Part shown: positions 50,113 through 58,478 of the stretch, in pieces | How the letters are laid out: every line of letters starts with the position of its first letter | Position numbering within the stretch: position 1 is the first letter of the stretch | Assembly: GCF_008642295.1 (NCBI RefSeq) | Contig: NZ_CP029190.1 | Coordinates: 3,827,501 to 3,891,500 of the forward strand | From: Streptomyces venezuelae | GTDB taxonomy: Bacteria > Actinomycetota > Actinomycetes > Streptomycetales > Streptomycetaceae | Length of the DNA stretch: 64,000 nucleotides | Direction: 5' to 3' | Position numbers and translations under genes: made by a program | The notes under the pieces: model-generated | What the model saw: only the letters and a program-made list of their open reading frames with translations | Told to the model about the DNA's origin: nothing | The model's database searches: none

Positions 50113-50997
50113 TCAGCTCCCACAGCCGCACCCCGCGGCGGTTTTGGCCTCGCTGACGGTCGTGCCCGCGTCGGCGGCTTCCTCGGCCGGGGTACAGCAG
50201 GCGATGACCCCGCAGCAGGTGCCCGCATCGGCGGCCGGGTCGGCCACGGCGGCGGGCTTGACGGCTCGGACGATGGCGGAGTGCATACCGTCGGCGACCG
50301 TGTGAGTCGGGGTGATCTCGATGCCGGTGAACCCGGCGGCCTCCAGTCCTTCCCGGTATTCGGCGAAGGAGAGGGCGCCGGCGATGCAGCCGACGTAGTC
50401 CCCCCGCTCGGCCCGCTGTTCCGGCCTGAGGGTGTCGTCGGCGATGACGTCGGAGACGCCGATCCGGCCGCCCGGCCTGAGGACGCGGAAGGTCTCGGCG
50501 AAGACGGCGGACTTGTCGGTGGACAGGTTGATCACGCAGTTGGAGATCACCACGTCGATCGTGGCAGCCGGGAGCGGGATGGCCTCGATGGTGCCCTTGA
50601 GGAACTCCACGTTCGTCGCCCCGGCCTTCGCGGCGTTGGCCAGGGCGAGAGCGAGCATCTCCTCGGTCATGTCCAGGCCGTACGCCTTGCCGGTGGGGCC
50701 GACGCGGCGGGCGGACAGGAGGACGTCGATGCCCCCGCCTGAGCCCAGATCCAGTACGCGCTCGCCTTCGTTCAGGTCCGCGACGGCGGTGGGGTTGCCG
50801 CAGCCCAGGGAGGCGGCGACGGCCTCGGCGGGCAGGGCCTCGCGTTCGTCGGAGGCGTAGAGGGTGGAGCCGAAGTTCGTGTCAACCTCGACGGGCTCGG
50901 GCCCGCAACAGGCGGTCCCGCCTTCGGTGACCTGGACGGCTGCTGCGGCGTAGCGGCGGCGGACGGTCTCGCGCAGGTCGGTGGACTGCTCGTTCAT
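50113..50997 (-). CDS. arsM: Arsenite S-adenosylmethionine methyltransferase
   Basis: The 294-aa ArsM methylates As(III). It has the SAM motif VLDLGSGGGIDVLLSARRVGPTGKAYGLDMTEEML and Cys residues in the expected places: ACCGPE near residue 30, NCVINLS in the core and DYVGCIAGAL. A C-terminal tail carries an extra cluster (GTCCGVIACC ... GCGCGS) that may bind arsenic or assist transfer. It is divergent from arsR across the operator, so it should be arsenite-inducible. The ATG at 50997 fits the typical N-terminus. Confidence 0.96.
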   Translation of the reverse strand: MNEQSTDLRETVRRRYAAAAVQVTEGGTACCGPEPVEVDTNFGSTLYASDEREALPAEAVAASLGCGNPTAVADLNEGERVLDLGSGGGIDVLLSARRVGPTGKAYGLDMTEEMLALALANAAKAGATNVEFLKGTIEAIPLPAATIDVVISNCVINLSTDKSAVFAETFRVLRPGGRIGVSDVIADDTLRPEQRAERGDYVGCIAGALSFAEYREGLEAAGFTGIEITPTHTVADGMHSAIVRAVKPAAVADPAADAGTCCGVIACCTPAEEAADAGTTVSEAKTAAGCGCGS

Positions 50998-51062
50998 GAC
51001 GCTGACTCCCAACGGGCGAAGGCCCTGCCCGGAGAGGACAGGATCGAACTGTTTCGATGTTC

Positions 51063-51091
51063 TTCGATTCAACCTTGCGCCTTGAATCGAA
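51063..51091. promoter_or_regulatory. ArsR operator between arsM and arsR
   Basis: TTCGATTCAA (51063-51072) and TTGAATCGAA (51082-51091) are perfect 10-bp arms with a 9-bp spacer. This matches the imperfect TTGAA-type dyads bound by ArsR repressors. It lies 18 bp from the arsR start and 65 bp from the arsM start. Confidence 0.85.
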
Positions 51092-51109
51092 GGACGTCAA
51101 CATAGAGGC

Positions 51110-51484
51110 ATGTCGAAACAAGAGCTCGTCGTCCTCGGACAGGAAGCCGACGGTTGCTGCGGCCAGCTCGCGGCTGCCCCGCTGGACGAGGACCAGGCCA
51201 CCGACTTGGCGAAGGTGTTCAAGGCCCTGGGCGACCCGGTCCGGCTGCGCCTGCTGTCGATGATCGCCTCCCGGGACGGCGGCGAGGTCTGCGTGTGTGA
51301 GCTGACCCCGGCCTTCGAGCTGTCCCAGCCGACGATCTCCCACCACCTCAAGCTGCTGCGGCAGGCCGGCCTCGTCGACTGCGAACGCCGTGGCACCTGG
51401 GTCTACTACTGGGTGCTGCCCGCCACTTTGGACCGGCTTGCCGCCGTCCTGAAGGCCCCGCAGGCCGCCGAGGTGAAGGCGTGA
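51110..51484 (+). CDS. arsR: ArsR family arsenic-responsive repressor
   Basis: The 124-aa repressor has a winged helix (KVFKALGDPVRLRLLSMIAS, CELTPAFELSQPTISHHLKLLRQAGLV) and the metalloid site CVCEL in its alpha-3 helix; an N-terminal CCGQ could contribute further thiols. It represses the divergent arsM and its own operon. Its stop overlaps the aqpS start (GTGA), so the genes are coupled. Confidence 0.96.
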   Translation: MSKQELVVLGQEADGCCGQLAAAPLDEDQATDLAKVFKALGDPVRLRLLSMIASRDGGEVCVCELTPAFELSQPTISHHLKLLRQAGLVDCERRGTWVYYWVLPATLDRLAAVLKAPQAAEVKA

Positions 51485-52221
51485 GCGCGGACCCGGTGCC
51501 GCTCAGACGCCGCGTGGCGGCGGAGACGGTGGGGACCGCGCTGCTGGTGGCGATCGTGGTCGGCTCCGGCATCCAGGCCACCGAACTGTCAAACGACGTC
51601 GGCATCCAGCTGCTGGCCAACTGCCTGGCGACCGTGTTCGGCCTCGGCGTGCTGATCGCGGTGTTCGGGCCGGTCTCAGGCGCCCACTTCAACCCCGTCG
51701 TCACCCTCGCCGCCCACCTCACCGGCCGCCGCTCCGGCGACGGCCCGTCCCTGAGGGACGTGGCCGCGTACGTACCCGCCCAGATCACCGGCGCGATCAC
51801 CGGCTCGCTCCTGGCCAATGCCGTCTTCGGCCAGCCGGTGCTGTCCTTCTCCGCCCATGACCGCTCGGCTCCCCACCTGTGGCTGGGCGAGGTCGTCGCC
51901 ACGGCGGGGCTGCTGCTGGTGGCCTTCGGTCTGAACCGGACCGGCCGGGCGAACCTTGCCCCGGCGGTGGTGGCCGCGTTCATCGGCGCGGCGTACTGGT
52001 TCACCTCCTCCACCTCCTTCGCGAATCCCGCGGTCACCATCGGCCGGGCCTTCACCGACTCCTTCGCCGGGATCGCCCCCGCCTCCGTCCCCGCGTTCGT
52101 CGCCGCCCAGATCCTCGGTGCCGCCGCCGGCCTCGGCCTGCTCTTCCTCGTCTTCGGCCCGTCCGCCCGGCAGACCGCCGACGAATCCGTCCCGATCACC
52201 GCCGTTCCCGCCGCCCGCTGA
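51481..52221 (+). CDS. aqpS: MIP-family channel of the arsenic operon (AqpS-like)
   Basis: The 246-aa six-helix aquaglyceroporin has both half-helix motifs: GAHFNPVVT (NPV variant of NPA) and SFANPAVT. AqpS proteins in ars operons conduct arsenite out of the cell after arsenate reduction, replacing an ArsB or Acr3 pump, and can also pass methylated arsenicals. No ArsB or Acr3 gene is nearby. The GTG start overlaps the arsR stop. Confidence 0.92.
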   Translation: MSADPVPLRRRVAAETVGTALLVAIVVGSGIQATELSNDVGIQLLANCLATVFGLGVLIAVFGPVSGAHFNPVVTLAAHLTGRRSGDGPSLRDVAAYVPAQITGAITGSLLANAVFGQPVLSFSAHDRSAPHLWLGEVVATAGLLLVAFGLNRTGRANLAPAVVAAFIGAAYWFTSSTSFANPAVTIGRAFTDSFAGIAPASVPAFVAAQILGAAAGLGLLFLVFGPSARQTADESVPITAVPAAR

Positions 52222-52239
52222 ACCTCTGGAGCCCCTGCC

Positions 52240-52662
52240 ATGACCCCGTCCCCCTCCCGTCCATCTGTGCTGTTCGTCTGTGTCCACAACGCCGGCCGCT
52301 CGCAGATGGGCGCCGCCTTCCTCACCCACCTCGGCCAAGGCCGTGTCGAGGTCCGCTCCGCCGGCTCCGCCCCGGCCGACACCGTCAACCCCGCAGTGGT
52401 CGAGGCCATGGCGGAGGTCGGCATCGACATCTCCGCCGAGACTCCCAAGGTGCTGACCGTGGAAGCCGTCCAGGCGTCGGACGTCGTGATCACCATGGGC
52501 TGCGGCGACGCCTGCCCCTACTTCCCCGGCAAGCGCTACCTCGACTGGACCCTCGAAGACCCCGCCGGCCAGGGCGTCGCCTCGGTCCGGCCCATCCGCG
52601 ACCAGATCGAGCAGCGCGTCCGCGGCCTGCTCGCAGAGCTCGGGATCGCAGCAGCCGCGTGA
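52240..52662 (+). CDS. arsC: Low-molecular-weight phosphatase-type arsenate reductase
   Basis: The 140-aa enzyme has the P loop FVCVHNAGRSQM and, later, TMGCGDACPYFPGKRYLDWTLEDPAGQ, whose C-x3-C pair fits thiol-relay ArsC. Reduction would yield arsenite for the AqpS channel and for ArsM. The gene is 18 bp downstream of aqpS, closing the operon arsR-aqpS-arsC. Confidence 0.94.
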   Translation: MTPSPSRPSVLFVCVHNAGRSQMGAAFLTHLGQGRVEVRSAGSAPADTVNPAVVEAMAEVGIDISAETPKVLTVEAVQASDVVITMGCGDACPYFPGKRYLDWTLEDPAGQGVASVRPIRDQIEQRVRGLLAELGIAAAA

Positions 52663-52901
52663 GCGGGCCATCAGCAGGGCGTCATCAACTGACGCGTCCG
52701 GGATGGCCATTGGCAGCGCCGTGTGACGCAGGCCACCCAAAGTGCGTCTCGCGATTCGGGGCGGCGGCCTGCCCTTCTGGCGCGAGCATGGGGGAAGCCG
52801 TCCCGGGCTGCGTGTGATCCAGTGCATATCGCCGGGAGCGATGACTTTGCCCCTTGCCGTCGGTCATACGAGCAACACCACCGACGGAAGGAAGACCCGC
52901 C

Positions 52902-53570
52902 ATGACCGACACGCTGACCGCCCCGCACGACCTCGTCTCCCGCGTGCCCGCACGGCGCCCGGCAGCGCGGTGGGCGGTGACCGGCGGCATGGTGGCGGGC
53001 CCGCTGTTCCTGACGGTCGGACTCGCCCAGGGCTTTGCGCGAGACGGCTTCGACTTCACCCGGAACGCGATCAGTCAGCTCGCCCTTGGCGAGTCGGGCT
53101 GGATCCAGACGGTGAACTTCATGCTCGCCGGCGCGCTGCTGTGTGTGGGTGCGACGGGACTGCGGCAGGTGCTGCGCGGCGGGCCGGGCGGGACCTGGGG
53201 TCCGGTCCTGGTCGGCGTCTTCGCCGTCTCCTTCTGGGTCGCCGCGGCTTTCCCGGCCGACGCTGGGGCGGGCTTCCCCACCAACGCCCCTGAGGCGACC
53301 GTGATGAGCGGGCACGGCGCCGTCCACATGCTCGGCGGGATGGTCGGCTACCTCGCCCTGTGCGCCGCGTTCGTCGTACTGGCGCGCCCGCTCGCCGCCC
53401 GCGGCCTGCGGGGCTGGGCCGTCGCCACCCGCCTGGTACCGGTGGTCGTCCTCGCCGGCTTCATGGCCTCGGCCGCCTCCGTCCTGGCATTCACCGCCGG
53501 CGCGGGCCTCGGCCTGCTGTGGCTGGCGACGGTCACGGCCCGGGTGGCCGGCACCCCAGCGAACCGCTAG
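52902..53570 (+). CDS. DUF998 membrane protein
   Basis: The 222-aa protein has about six hydrophobic helices and the DUF998 pattern NAISQLALGESGWIQTVNFMLAGALLCVGATGLRQ and FPADAGAGFPTN ... HMLGGMVGYLALCAAFV. DUF998 proteins are integral membrane proteins of unknown function. AAGGAAG lies 8 bp before the ATG at 52902. The 239 bp before it hold no gene I can support. Confidence 0.85.
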   Translation: MTDTLTAPHDLVSRVPARRPAARWAVTGGMVAGPLFLTVGLAQGFARDGFDFTRNAISQLALGESGWIQTVNFMLAGALLCVGATGLRQVLRGGPGGTWGPVLVGVFAVSFWVAAAFPADAGAGFPTNAPEATVMSGHGAVHMLGGMVGYLALCAAFVVLARPLAARGLRGWAVATRLVPVVVLAGFMASAASVLAFTAGAGLGLLWLATVTARVAGTPANR

Positions 53571-53611
53571 CGGATCGCCTCCGGCCGTTCCGCCGACCGG
53601 CCGGCGGAAGA

Positions 53612-54409
53612 TCATGTGACGTCTTCAAGGAACCCATGGAGTACGTGCCGCAGGACGTCCGGTCGCTCCAGGTGAACGTCGTGTCCCGTCCCGGGGACGC
53701 TCAAGGCCACGGTCTCCGGCCGCCGCCGGAGCATCTCGTCGATCTCCCTGGGCGGGATGGTGCCGGACTGGCCGAGAACGGCCAGGACCGGGCAGGTCAC
53801 GTTCGACCACTCGTCCCAGAAGGACCGCTGGGCGTTCTCCGCCAGCGACCCGGTCATCACGTCGTCGAAGCGTAGCCACCAGCCGCCGTCGCGTTCCACC
53901 AGACCGGCCGCCCAGCCCTCGCCGACCGGACCGCCGCCGAGGAATGCGACGGCAACCTCCTGCGACGGGAACGGCCTGGGCCGCGAATCGAGCCAACCCG
54001 CGATCTCTGCCTGCACGTTCCGGTTCGGCCCACCCGGCCCGGCTTCCACCAGGTCGAGCGCACGGAAGAGCCCGGGGTGTGCGGCAGCGGCGAGCATGGC
54101 CGTGTGGCCACCCAGTGACTGACCCACCAGGACGGGCTGTTGGAGGCCGAACTGTTCGAGTACGGCGATGACTTCCGCGACGTACGCGGCACGAGAGACA
54201 TCCCGCGGGCGGCGCTCGCTGGCACCGTGGCCGCGCTGGTCGACGGCGACGACCCGGTACCGGGGGCTCAGGTCCCGGGCGATGGCGTCCCATTCGCCCG
54301 CATGCCCGGCCAGCCCGTGCAGCAGGACGACAGGCCCCCCCGATCCGCCCCAGTCGCGGCAGGAAAGACGGACGCCCCCACGGATGACGATGTGCTCTGA
54401 CCAGGTCAT
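53612..54409 (-). CDS. Alpha/beta hydrolase co-transcribed with an ECF sigma factor
   Basis: The 265-aa hydrolase shows VVLLHGLAGHAGEWD, VAVDQRGHGASERRPRD, the nucleophile elbow VGQSLGGHTAML and GTGHDVHLERPDVLRHVL for the catalytic His. It starts 11 bp past the stop of the sigma factor, so one transcript is expected. It may be the enzyme whose substrate or product is linked to the stress sensed by the sigma factor (inference). Confidence 0.92.
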   Translation of the reverse strand: MTWSEHIVIRGGVRLSCRDWGGSGGPVVLLHGLAGHAGEWDAIARDLSPRYRVVAVDQRGHGASERRPRDVSRAAYVAEVIAVLEQFGLQQPVLVGQSLGGHTAMLAAAAHPGLFRALDLVEAGPGGPNRNVQAEIAGWLDSRPRPFPSQEVAVAFLGGGPVGEGWAAGLVERDGGWWLRFDDVMTGSLAENAQRSFWDEWSNVTCPVLAVLGQSGTIPPREIDEMLRRRPETVALSVPGTGHDVHLERPDVLRHVLHGFLEDVT

Positions 54410-54420
54410 TACAACGCCCT

Positions 54421-55422
54421 TCAGGTGGTGGAGTGGGCAGGGGCGCTGGTGGCGGCGGAGGTGTCCGGCTCGATACGGGCGGGCAGGCCGAAGAGCGGGA
54501 ACAGGCGATCGGTGTCGCGAAAGGCGTTGATGCCGGTGATGCGGTCGCCGGAGAACTCGATGACCTGGAGTGCCCAGGCTTCGTAGCCCGTCCCGGCGGG
54601 ACTGGGCCGGTACTGGCCGAAGGCGGGGGTGTCGTTCGCCACGGTCGGGATCAGACGGGAGCCGCGACAGCCGACGGCGGGGCCGGTCAGCCAGGCCTGG
54701 ATGTCGGAGACCCCGCGCATCCACTTCGCGTACGGGGGCAGGCACAGCGTGGCGTCGACGTGGAGCAGCATGTTCAGCTCCTCCATGTCGTAGCGGGAGA
54801 ACGCCCTGGCGTACCGCTCGGCCAGCATTCGGCGGACGGAGTCGGACGGCCGGGTACCGAGGCCGTCGACGGGGCCACGGTGCAGGGCGAGCGTGGCTCT
54901 GGCCCGCTGCAGAGCGCTGTTGACCGAGGCGACGGTCGAGCCGTGCAGCTCGGCGACTTCGCGGGCCGAGAAGGTCAGCACGTCCCGGAGGATCAGCGTG
55001 GCCCGCTGTTTCGGCGGCAGGTGCTGGAGCGCGGCGACGAACGCCAGCCGTACCGATTCGCCCGCCGTCGCCGCCTCCTCGGGGTTCCCGCCGGGACAGG
55101 GACCGATCCACACGGCGCCGTCCTCCGGGGCTCCTGGGGACGAGGCTCCGGACGAAGGCTCTGAGAGGTGCATCGGCAGAGCCCGCCGCCTGCCCGCGGC
55201 CACGGCGTCCAGACACACGTGGGTGGCGATGCGGTAGACCCACGACCGCAACGACGAGCGTCCCTCGAACTGCTCGACGTTCCGCCAGGCCCGGACCATC
55301 GTCCCCTGGACGGCGTCCTCGGCCTCGGCGTACGACCCCAGCATCCGGTAGCAGTACCGGGTCAGTTCACCCCGGAACTCCTCAAGTCTGTCCGTCGTCT
55401 CCTGCGCCACAGTGTCCGGCAT
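54421..55422 (-). CDS. ECF sigma factor with SnoaL-like C-terminal domain
   Basis: The 333-aa protein has region 2 (RYCYRMLGSYAEAEDAVQGTMVRAWRNVEQFEGRSSLRSWVYRIATHVCLDA), region 4 (LQHLPPKQRATLILRDVLTFSAREVAELHGSTVASVNSALQRARATL) and a SnoaL-type extension from about residue 210 (YDMEELNMLLHVDATLCLPPYAKWMRG). This is the TIGR02960-like class; it lacks the WLPEP/DGGGK motifs of ECF41. No anti-sigma factor is adjacent, so the extension probably controls activity. GGAGGGG precedes the ATG at 55422. Confidence 0.93.
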   Translation of the reverse strand: MPDTVAQETTDRLEEFRGELTRYCYRMLGSYAEAEDAVQGTMVRAWRNVEQFEGRSSLRSWVYRIATHVCLDAVAAGRRRALPMHLSEPSSGASSPGAPEDGAVWIGPCPGGNPEEAATAGESVRLAFVAALQHLPPKQRATLILRDVLTFSAREVAELHGSTVASVNSALQRARATLALHRGPVDGLGTRPSDSVRRMLAERYARAFSRYDMEELNMLLHVDATLCLPPYAKWMRGVSDIQAWLTGPAVGCRGSRLIPTVANDTPAFGQYRPSPAGTGYEAWALQVIEFSGDRITGINAFRDTDRLFPLFGLPARIEPDTSAATSAPAHSTT

Positions 55423-56105
55423 GCCCCGCCCCTCCGTCCGCGCGGCGTCGGCCCCCTGGCCGACGTGCGGTAACGATACGTATGGGGAGTGTCCATGGCC
55501 GGGCGGCCTGCACGTGTGGGCCACTACCTGGCACGCGTGGGAGCAACTGTCAGCCGGTGTCAGTGGCTGGCGCTAGCCTCCGACTACGTGATGGGCCGGT
55601 TCGATGTCCCCACTGGGGAACACGGCGGCCAAGGGGGGTGGCCGGACAGGGGTCCCCGAGCCTCGGCTTCGGGATCCCGATGGGGCTCCAACCCCACCCC
55701 CCTCTCACGCGTTGCGAACCCTGGTGGCCTGCGCCCGCCTGCAAACGGTGGGTCGAGCAATCACCACCGTAGGAGCCCCTCGGCCGTCCCCACCAGCCAC
55801 CCCAGCCGGCGCCGACCCATCGCCGGGAAGTGGGCAGGTCTCCGGGTGCCAATCGAACCCGCGCCACAAGCTTGGGAATCACCGCTGCTTTGGCCGTTCA
55901 TACGGCCTCTGACCTGCGGACAAGCCCCTTCGCTGGTCCTGTAGGGAGGCTCTGTTCCCACCCGTGGTGACCGCTTTTCACCGCCCCGGAGGGCATGGAT
56001 GGGGCACGTGCCGGCCCCGCTCGGCCGGATTACATGGGCCTGCGCCTCGGCGTGGGGCGTGCCGGTGCCCTTCACGGTCCCGGCCCCGACGGCTGGAAGA
56101 GCACC
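55423..56105. other. 683-bp gap with a tRNA-Gly-derived att-like scar
   Basis: At 55851-55883 the minus strand reads GGTGATTCCCAAGC...GCGCGGGTTCGATT, the anticodon-loop-to-T-arm part of a Gly-type tRNA, but the acceptor end has been replaced. The flank to about 55995 (minus strand TCCGCAGGTCAGAGGCC, then GGGGCGGTGAAAAGCGGTCA) is a diverged copy of the flank at 63500-63600. The plus-strand open frame at 55489-55944 has no family features. Confidence 0.65.
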
Positions 56106-57379
56106 ATGGCAGAGCGCCACCCTCGCAACCGCACCGGCCGCAGCCCGCTACGTCGCGGGCTCGCCGTCGCCGTGCTCGCAGTCGGCATGCTGACGGCTTC
56201 AATGGCACCCGGATACGGGACCGGCCCGACCACGCCGGTGCCCGGCCCCCAGTTCACGCCGTTGACGGCGGCCGTGATGACCGAACCGGCGCCGTTCCGC
56301 GCCACGGACGGCAAGACGCACCTCTCGTACGAACTCCTCACCACGAACGCGCTGCCCAGCAGCGCTCGGGTGCGGCTGGACCGTGTCGAGGTCCGGGACG
56401 CCCGAACGCACCGGGTGGTGGGCTCGCTGAGCGGGCAGGCGCTGGCCGATGCCGCCAACCCGGTGGGCGACCCCCTGCCGGGTGCGGACGGGTACACGCC
56501 GGCGCCGCCGGGACCGACCCCGACCGTCATCCCGGGCTCCCAGCAGTGGGTCGTCTGGCTCGACCTGGTCCTCGACCGCGGTCAGCGGGTGCCCAGGGTC
56601 CTCGAGCACCACCTCTCGGGTGCCGTCCTCACTGCTCCGGTTCCTCCCCCTTCGAGGAGACGGTCCAGATCACCCCGACCGATCGCACCGCGCCGCTGAA
56701 CCTGGAGGCGCCGGTCCGCCCCGGCACCTGGTACTCCAGCGAGTCGTGCTGCGGCAACACGCACCACCGCCGCGGCCTCGGCCCGATCAACGGCCGCTTC
56801 TACGTGCCGCAGCGCTTCGCGATCGACTGGTACAAGGTCGGCGAGCAGGGACAGACCTGGGAGGGCGACCCCGCACGGCTCACCAGCTACCTGAGCTACC
56901 GGCAGCCCGTCGTGGCGGCGGCCGGCGGCAGGGTGGTGGAGGTCCAGGACGGGATCCCGGACAACACGCCGCCCGTCACGCCGCCGGTCCCGCCGATCGA
57001 GGAGACCGTCGGCAACCACGTCACCGTGGAGGTCGCGCCGGGCCGCTACCTGCTCTACGCCCACCTGACGCCCGGCTCGCTCAGGGTCCGGGAAGGCGAC
57101 CACGTCGAACCCGGCCGGGTGCTCGGGCTGATCGGCAACAGCGGCAACTCGACCACGCCGCACCTGCACTTCCAGGTGATGACCACGCCCGAGCCCTTCC
57201 CGACCGACAGCCCGCCGTTCACCTTCCGGACGTTCCGCGTCGTCGGCCAGGTCGAACCCCGTCTCTGGGACGACAACCTGGGCACCCAGCCGACCGGCGT
57301 CCTCCCGATCACGCCTTTCCCGTACGACGGCCCCCACCACGCCCGGTATCCGCTGGACCGCGAGGTGCTGGAGTTTTGA
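56106..57379 (+). pseudogene. M23 (LytM) peptidase broken by a frameshift
   Basis: The first part (frame from 56106) encodes a signal peptide (RRGLAVAVLAVGMLTASMAPG) and about 150 residues of an exported domain. At about 56643-56651, in a run of five C, the frame must shift by one base to continue into PFEETVQITPTDRTAPLNLEAPVRPG and a complete M23 domain with NGRFYVPQRFAIDWYK, GNHVTVEVAPGRYLLYAHL, IGNSGNSTTPHLHFQVM. Both halves are otherwise intact, so this is a recent mutation, a slippage-variable gene or a sequencing error. It lies inside the att-scar region. Confidence 0.75.
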
Positions 57380-57429
57380 CCGCCCCCGGCCGCCCCGGGC
57401 GGGGGACGTCCGGAGAGGCCCGGACAACG

Positions 57430-57462
57430 ACGAAGGCCCTGGTCTCCGACCAGGGCCTTCGT
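57430..57462. terminator. tRNA-type terminator
   Basis: ACGAAGGCCCTGGTC (57430-57444) and GACCAGGGCCTTCGT (57448-57462) form a perfect 15-bp stem with a 3-nt loop. It is nearly identical to the element at 63407-63439 and lies directly downstream (minus strand) of a tRNA 3' fragment. Confidence 0.85.
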
Positions 57463-57468
57463 TCACGA

Positions 57469-57501
57469 GCGGATGACGGGAATCGAACCCGCGCCCTAAG
57501 C
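57469..57501 (-). pseudogene. tRNA 3'-end fragment (T arm and acceptor strand)
   Basis: The minus strand reads GCGCGGGTTCGATTCCCGT then CATCCGC (57475-57469), a complete T arm and the 3' acceptor strand of a Gly-type tRNA. Upstream of GCTTAGG no anticodon or D arm is found, so the tRNA is truncated. This is what remains when an element integrates into a tRNA and displaces the old 3' end. Confidence 0.65.
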
Positions 57502-57620
57502 GCCGCCGCAGCATCCCCGCATCCGACCACCCAGCCCGCAGGCGGTCGGGTCGATGAGAGCGGTCCTCTTCCTGGCGGTCCGTGAACGGATCTGGTGTGA
57601 CGTGACCGGGTGCGGTGGTC

Positions 57621-57842
57621 CTACAGCTTGCTCATCTTGGCGTACGGACTCAGGATCCGTTGCTGCGTCGAGCCGAAATCCACGCTCACCGCTATCCCGT
57701 CCTCGATGCCGGTGACCCGGCCGAGGCCGTGCACGTCGTGTGTGACCTGGTCGCCTACGGCGAACTGCTTGGGAGGCAGCGTGACCGGGGTCTTGAAGGG
57801 GCTGGTGGGCAAATAGCGCTTCGGTGCACTGGGCTTTGTCAT
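57621..57842 (-). CDS. Small protein with a Tudor/CarD-like C-terminal domain
   Basis: The 73-aa protein has a basic head (TKPSAPKRYLPTSPFKTP) and the segment FAVGDQVTHDVHGLGRVTGIEDGIAVSVDFGSTQQRILSPYAKMSKL. This GDxVxHxxxGxGxV pattern resembles the small beta-barrel at the C-terminus of UvrD/PcrA and the CarD RNA-polymerase-binding domain. It may bind RNA polymerase or nucleic acid; conserved copies exist in streptomycetes as far as I recall. The start at 57842 fits the basic head. Confidence 0.75.
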   Translation of the reverse strand: MTKPSAPKRYLPTSPFKTPVTLPPKQFAVGDQVTHDVHGLGRVTGIEDGIAVSVDFGSTQQRILSPYAKMSKL

Positions 57843-57924
57843 TGCTGCCAGTATGCGCCCACGCACCTCCTCTACGCCGCTCACGTCCGCAGCGCAGTAG
57901 CTGGGAAGGTCTCGTTCAGGCAAC

Positions 57925-57983
57925 AGCCCCAGGCCGCTGACCTGGGGCTTCGCTGTGGAGCGGAGGGCGGGAACCAAACCCTC
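57925..57983 (-). pseudogene. Second tRNA-like 3' end with its own terminator
   Basis: The minus strand reads GAGGGTTTGGTTCCCGC (T-arm-like, 57983-57967) and CCTCCGC (acceptor-like, 57966-57960), then a terminator stem AGCCCCAGG / CCTGGGGCT (57925-57949). TTCGATT has become TTTGGTT, so the T loop is degraded. Layout and spacing match the elements at 57469 and 63446. Confidence 0.5.
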
Positions 57984-58081
57984 GCCGTAAGCCCGGACAA
58001 CACCCGGAGCAGGTGGGTCGACCCTCTGCCATGCCCTCGAGTCGCACCCGCCGGTCGATGCCGGCGGCGGTCGGAACCGCC

Positions 58082-58420
58082 TCAGGCCCCGGTCGGCGGG
58101 CGGGGCGTTTCGGCGGCGCGGCGGTACTCCGCGTTGATGCGCTGGGCTTCCTCGAGCTGGTCTTCGAGGACGATGATGCGGCAGGCGGCTTCGATGGGGG
58201 TGCCCTGGTCGACCATCTCACGGGCCCGGGCGGCGATGCGCAGCTGGTAGCGGGAGTAGCGGCGATGGCCGCCCTCGGAACGCAGCGGGGTGATCAGACG
58301 GTGTTCGCCCAGGGCTCGCAGGAAGGCGGGGGTGGTGCCGAGCATCTCGGCGGCCCGGCCCATCGTGTAGGCGGGGTAGTCGTCGTCGTCGAGACGGCCG
58401 TAGGAGTCGTCTGCTGTCAT
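58082..58420 (-). CDS. MerR family regulator of the cold-shock module
   Basis: The 112-aa protein has an acidic head (DDSYGRLDDDDYPAY) and a MerR HTH (YTMGRAAEMLGTTPAFLRALGEHRLITPLRSEGGHRRYSRYQLRIAARAREMV), then a short coiled coil (IIVLEDQLEEAQRINAEYRRA). There are no metal-binding Cys residues. Its leader contains a perfect 14-bp hairpin and is more than 600 nt from any other gene. Together with the genes at 59.3-62.2 kb it resembles a conserved streptomycete cspA/helicase neighbourhood. Confidence 0.9.
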   Translation of the reverse strand: MTADDSYGRLDDDDYPAYTMGRAAEMLGTTPAFLRALGEHRLITPLRSEGGHRRYSRYQLRIAARAREMVDQGTPIEAACRIIVLEDQLEEAQRINAEYRRAAETPRPPTGA

Positions 58421-58446
58421 CTGCACCTCTCTCTGGAACGCGCGGA

Positions 58447-58478
58447 GGGGCCCTGGTGCCGTACGGCACCAGGGCCCC
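58447..58478 (-). promoter_or_regulatory. Leader hairpin 26 bp upstream of the MerR gene
   Basis: GGGGCCCTGGTGCC (58447-58460) and GGCACCAGGGCCCC (58465-58478) form a perfect 14-bp stem with a GTAC loop. In the MerR transcript it would sit just before the ribosome-binding site (AGAGAGGTGCAG), so it could act as attenuator or insulator. Confidence 0.6.

Noticed and set aside
55489..55944. Plus-strand frame of 151 codons over the 55.85-kb scar
   Set aside because: It reads through the tRNA-derived sequence and has no protein-like conservation signs.
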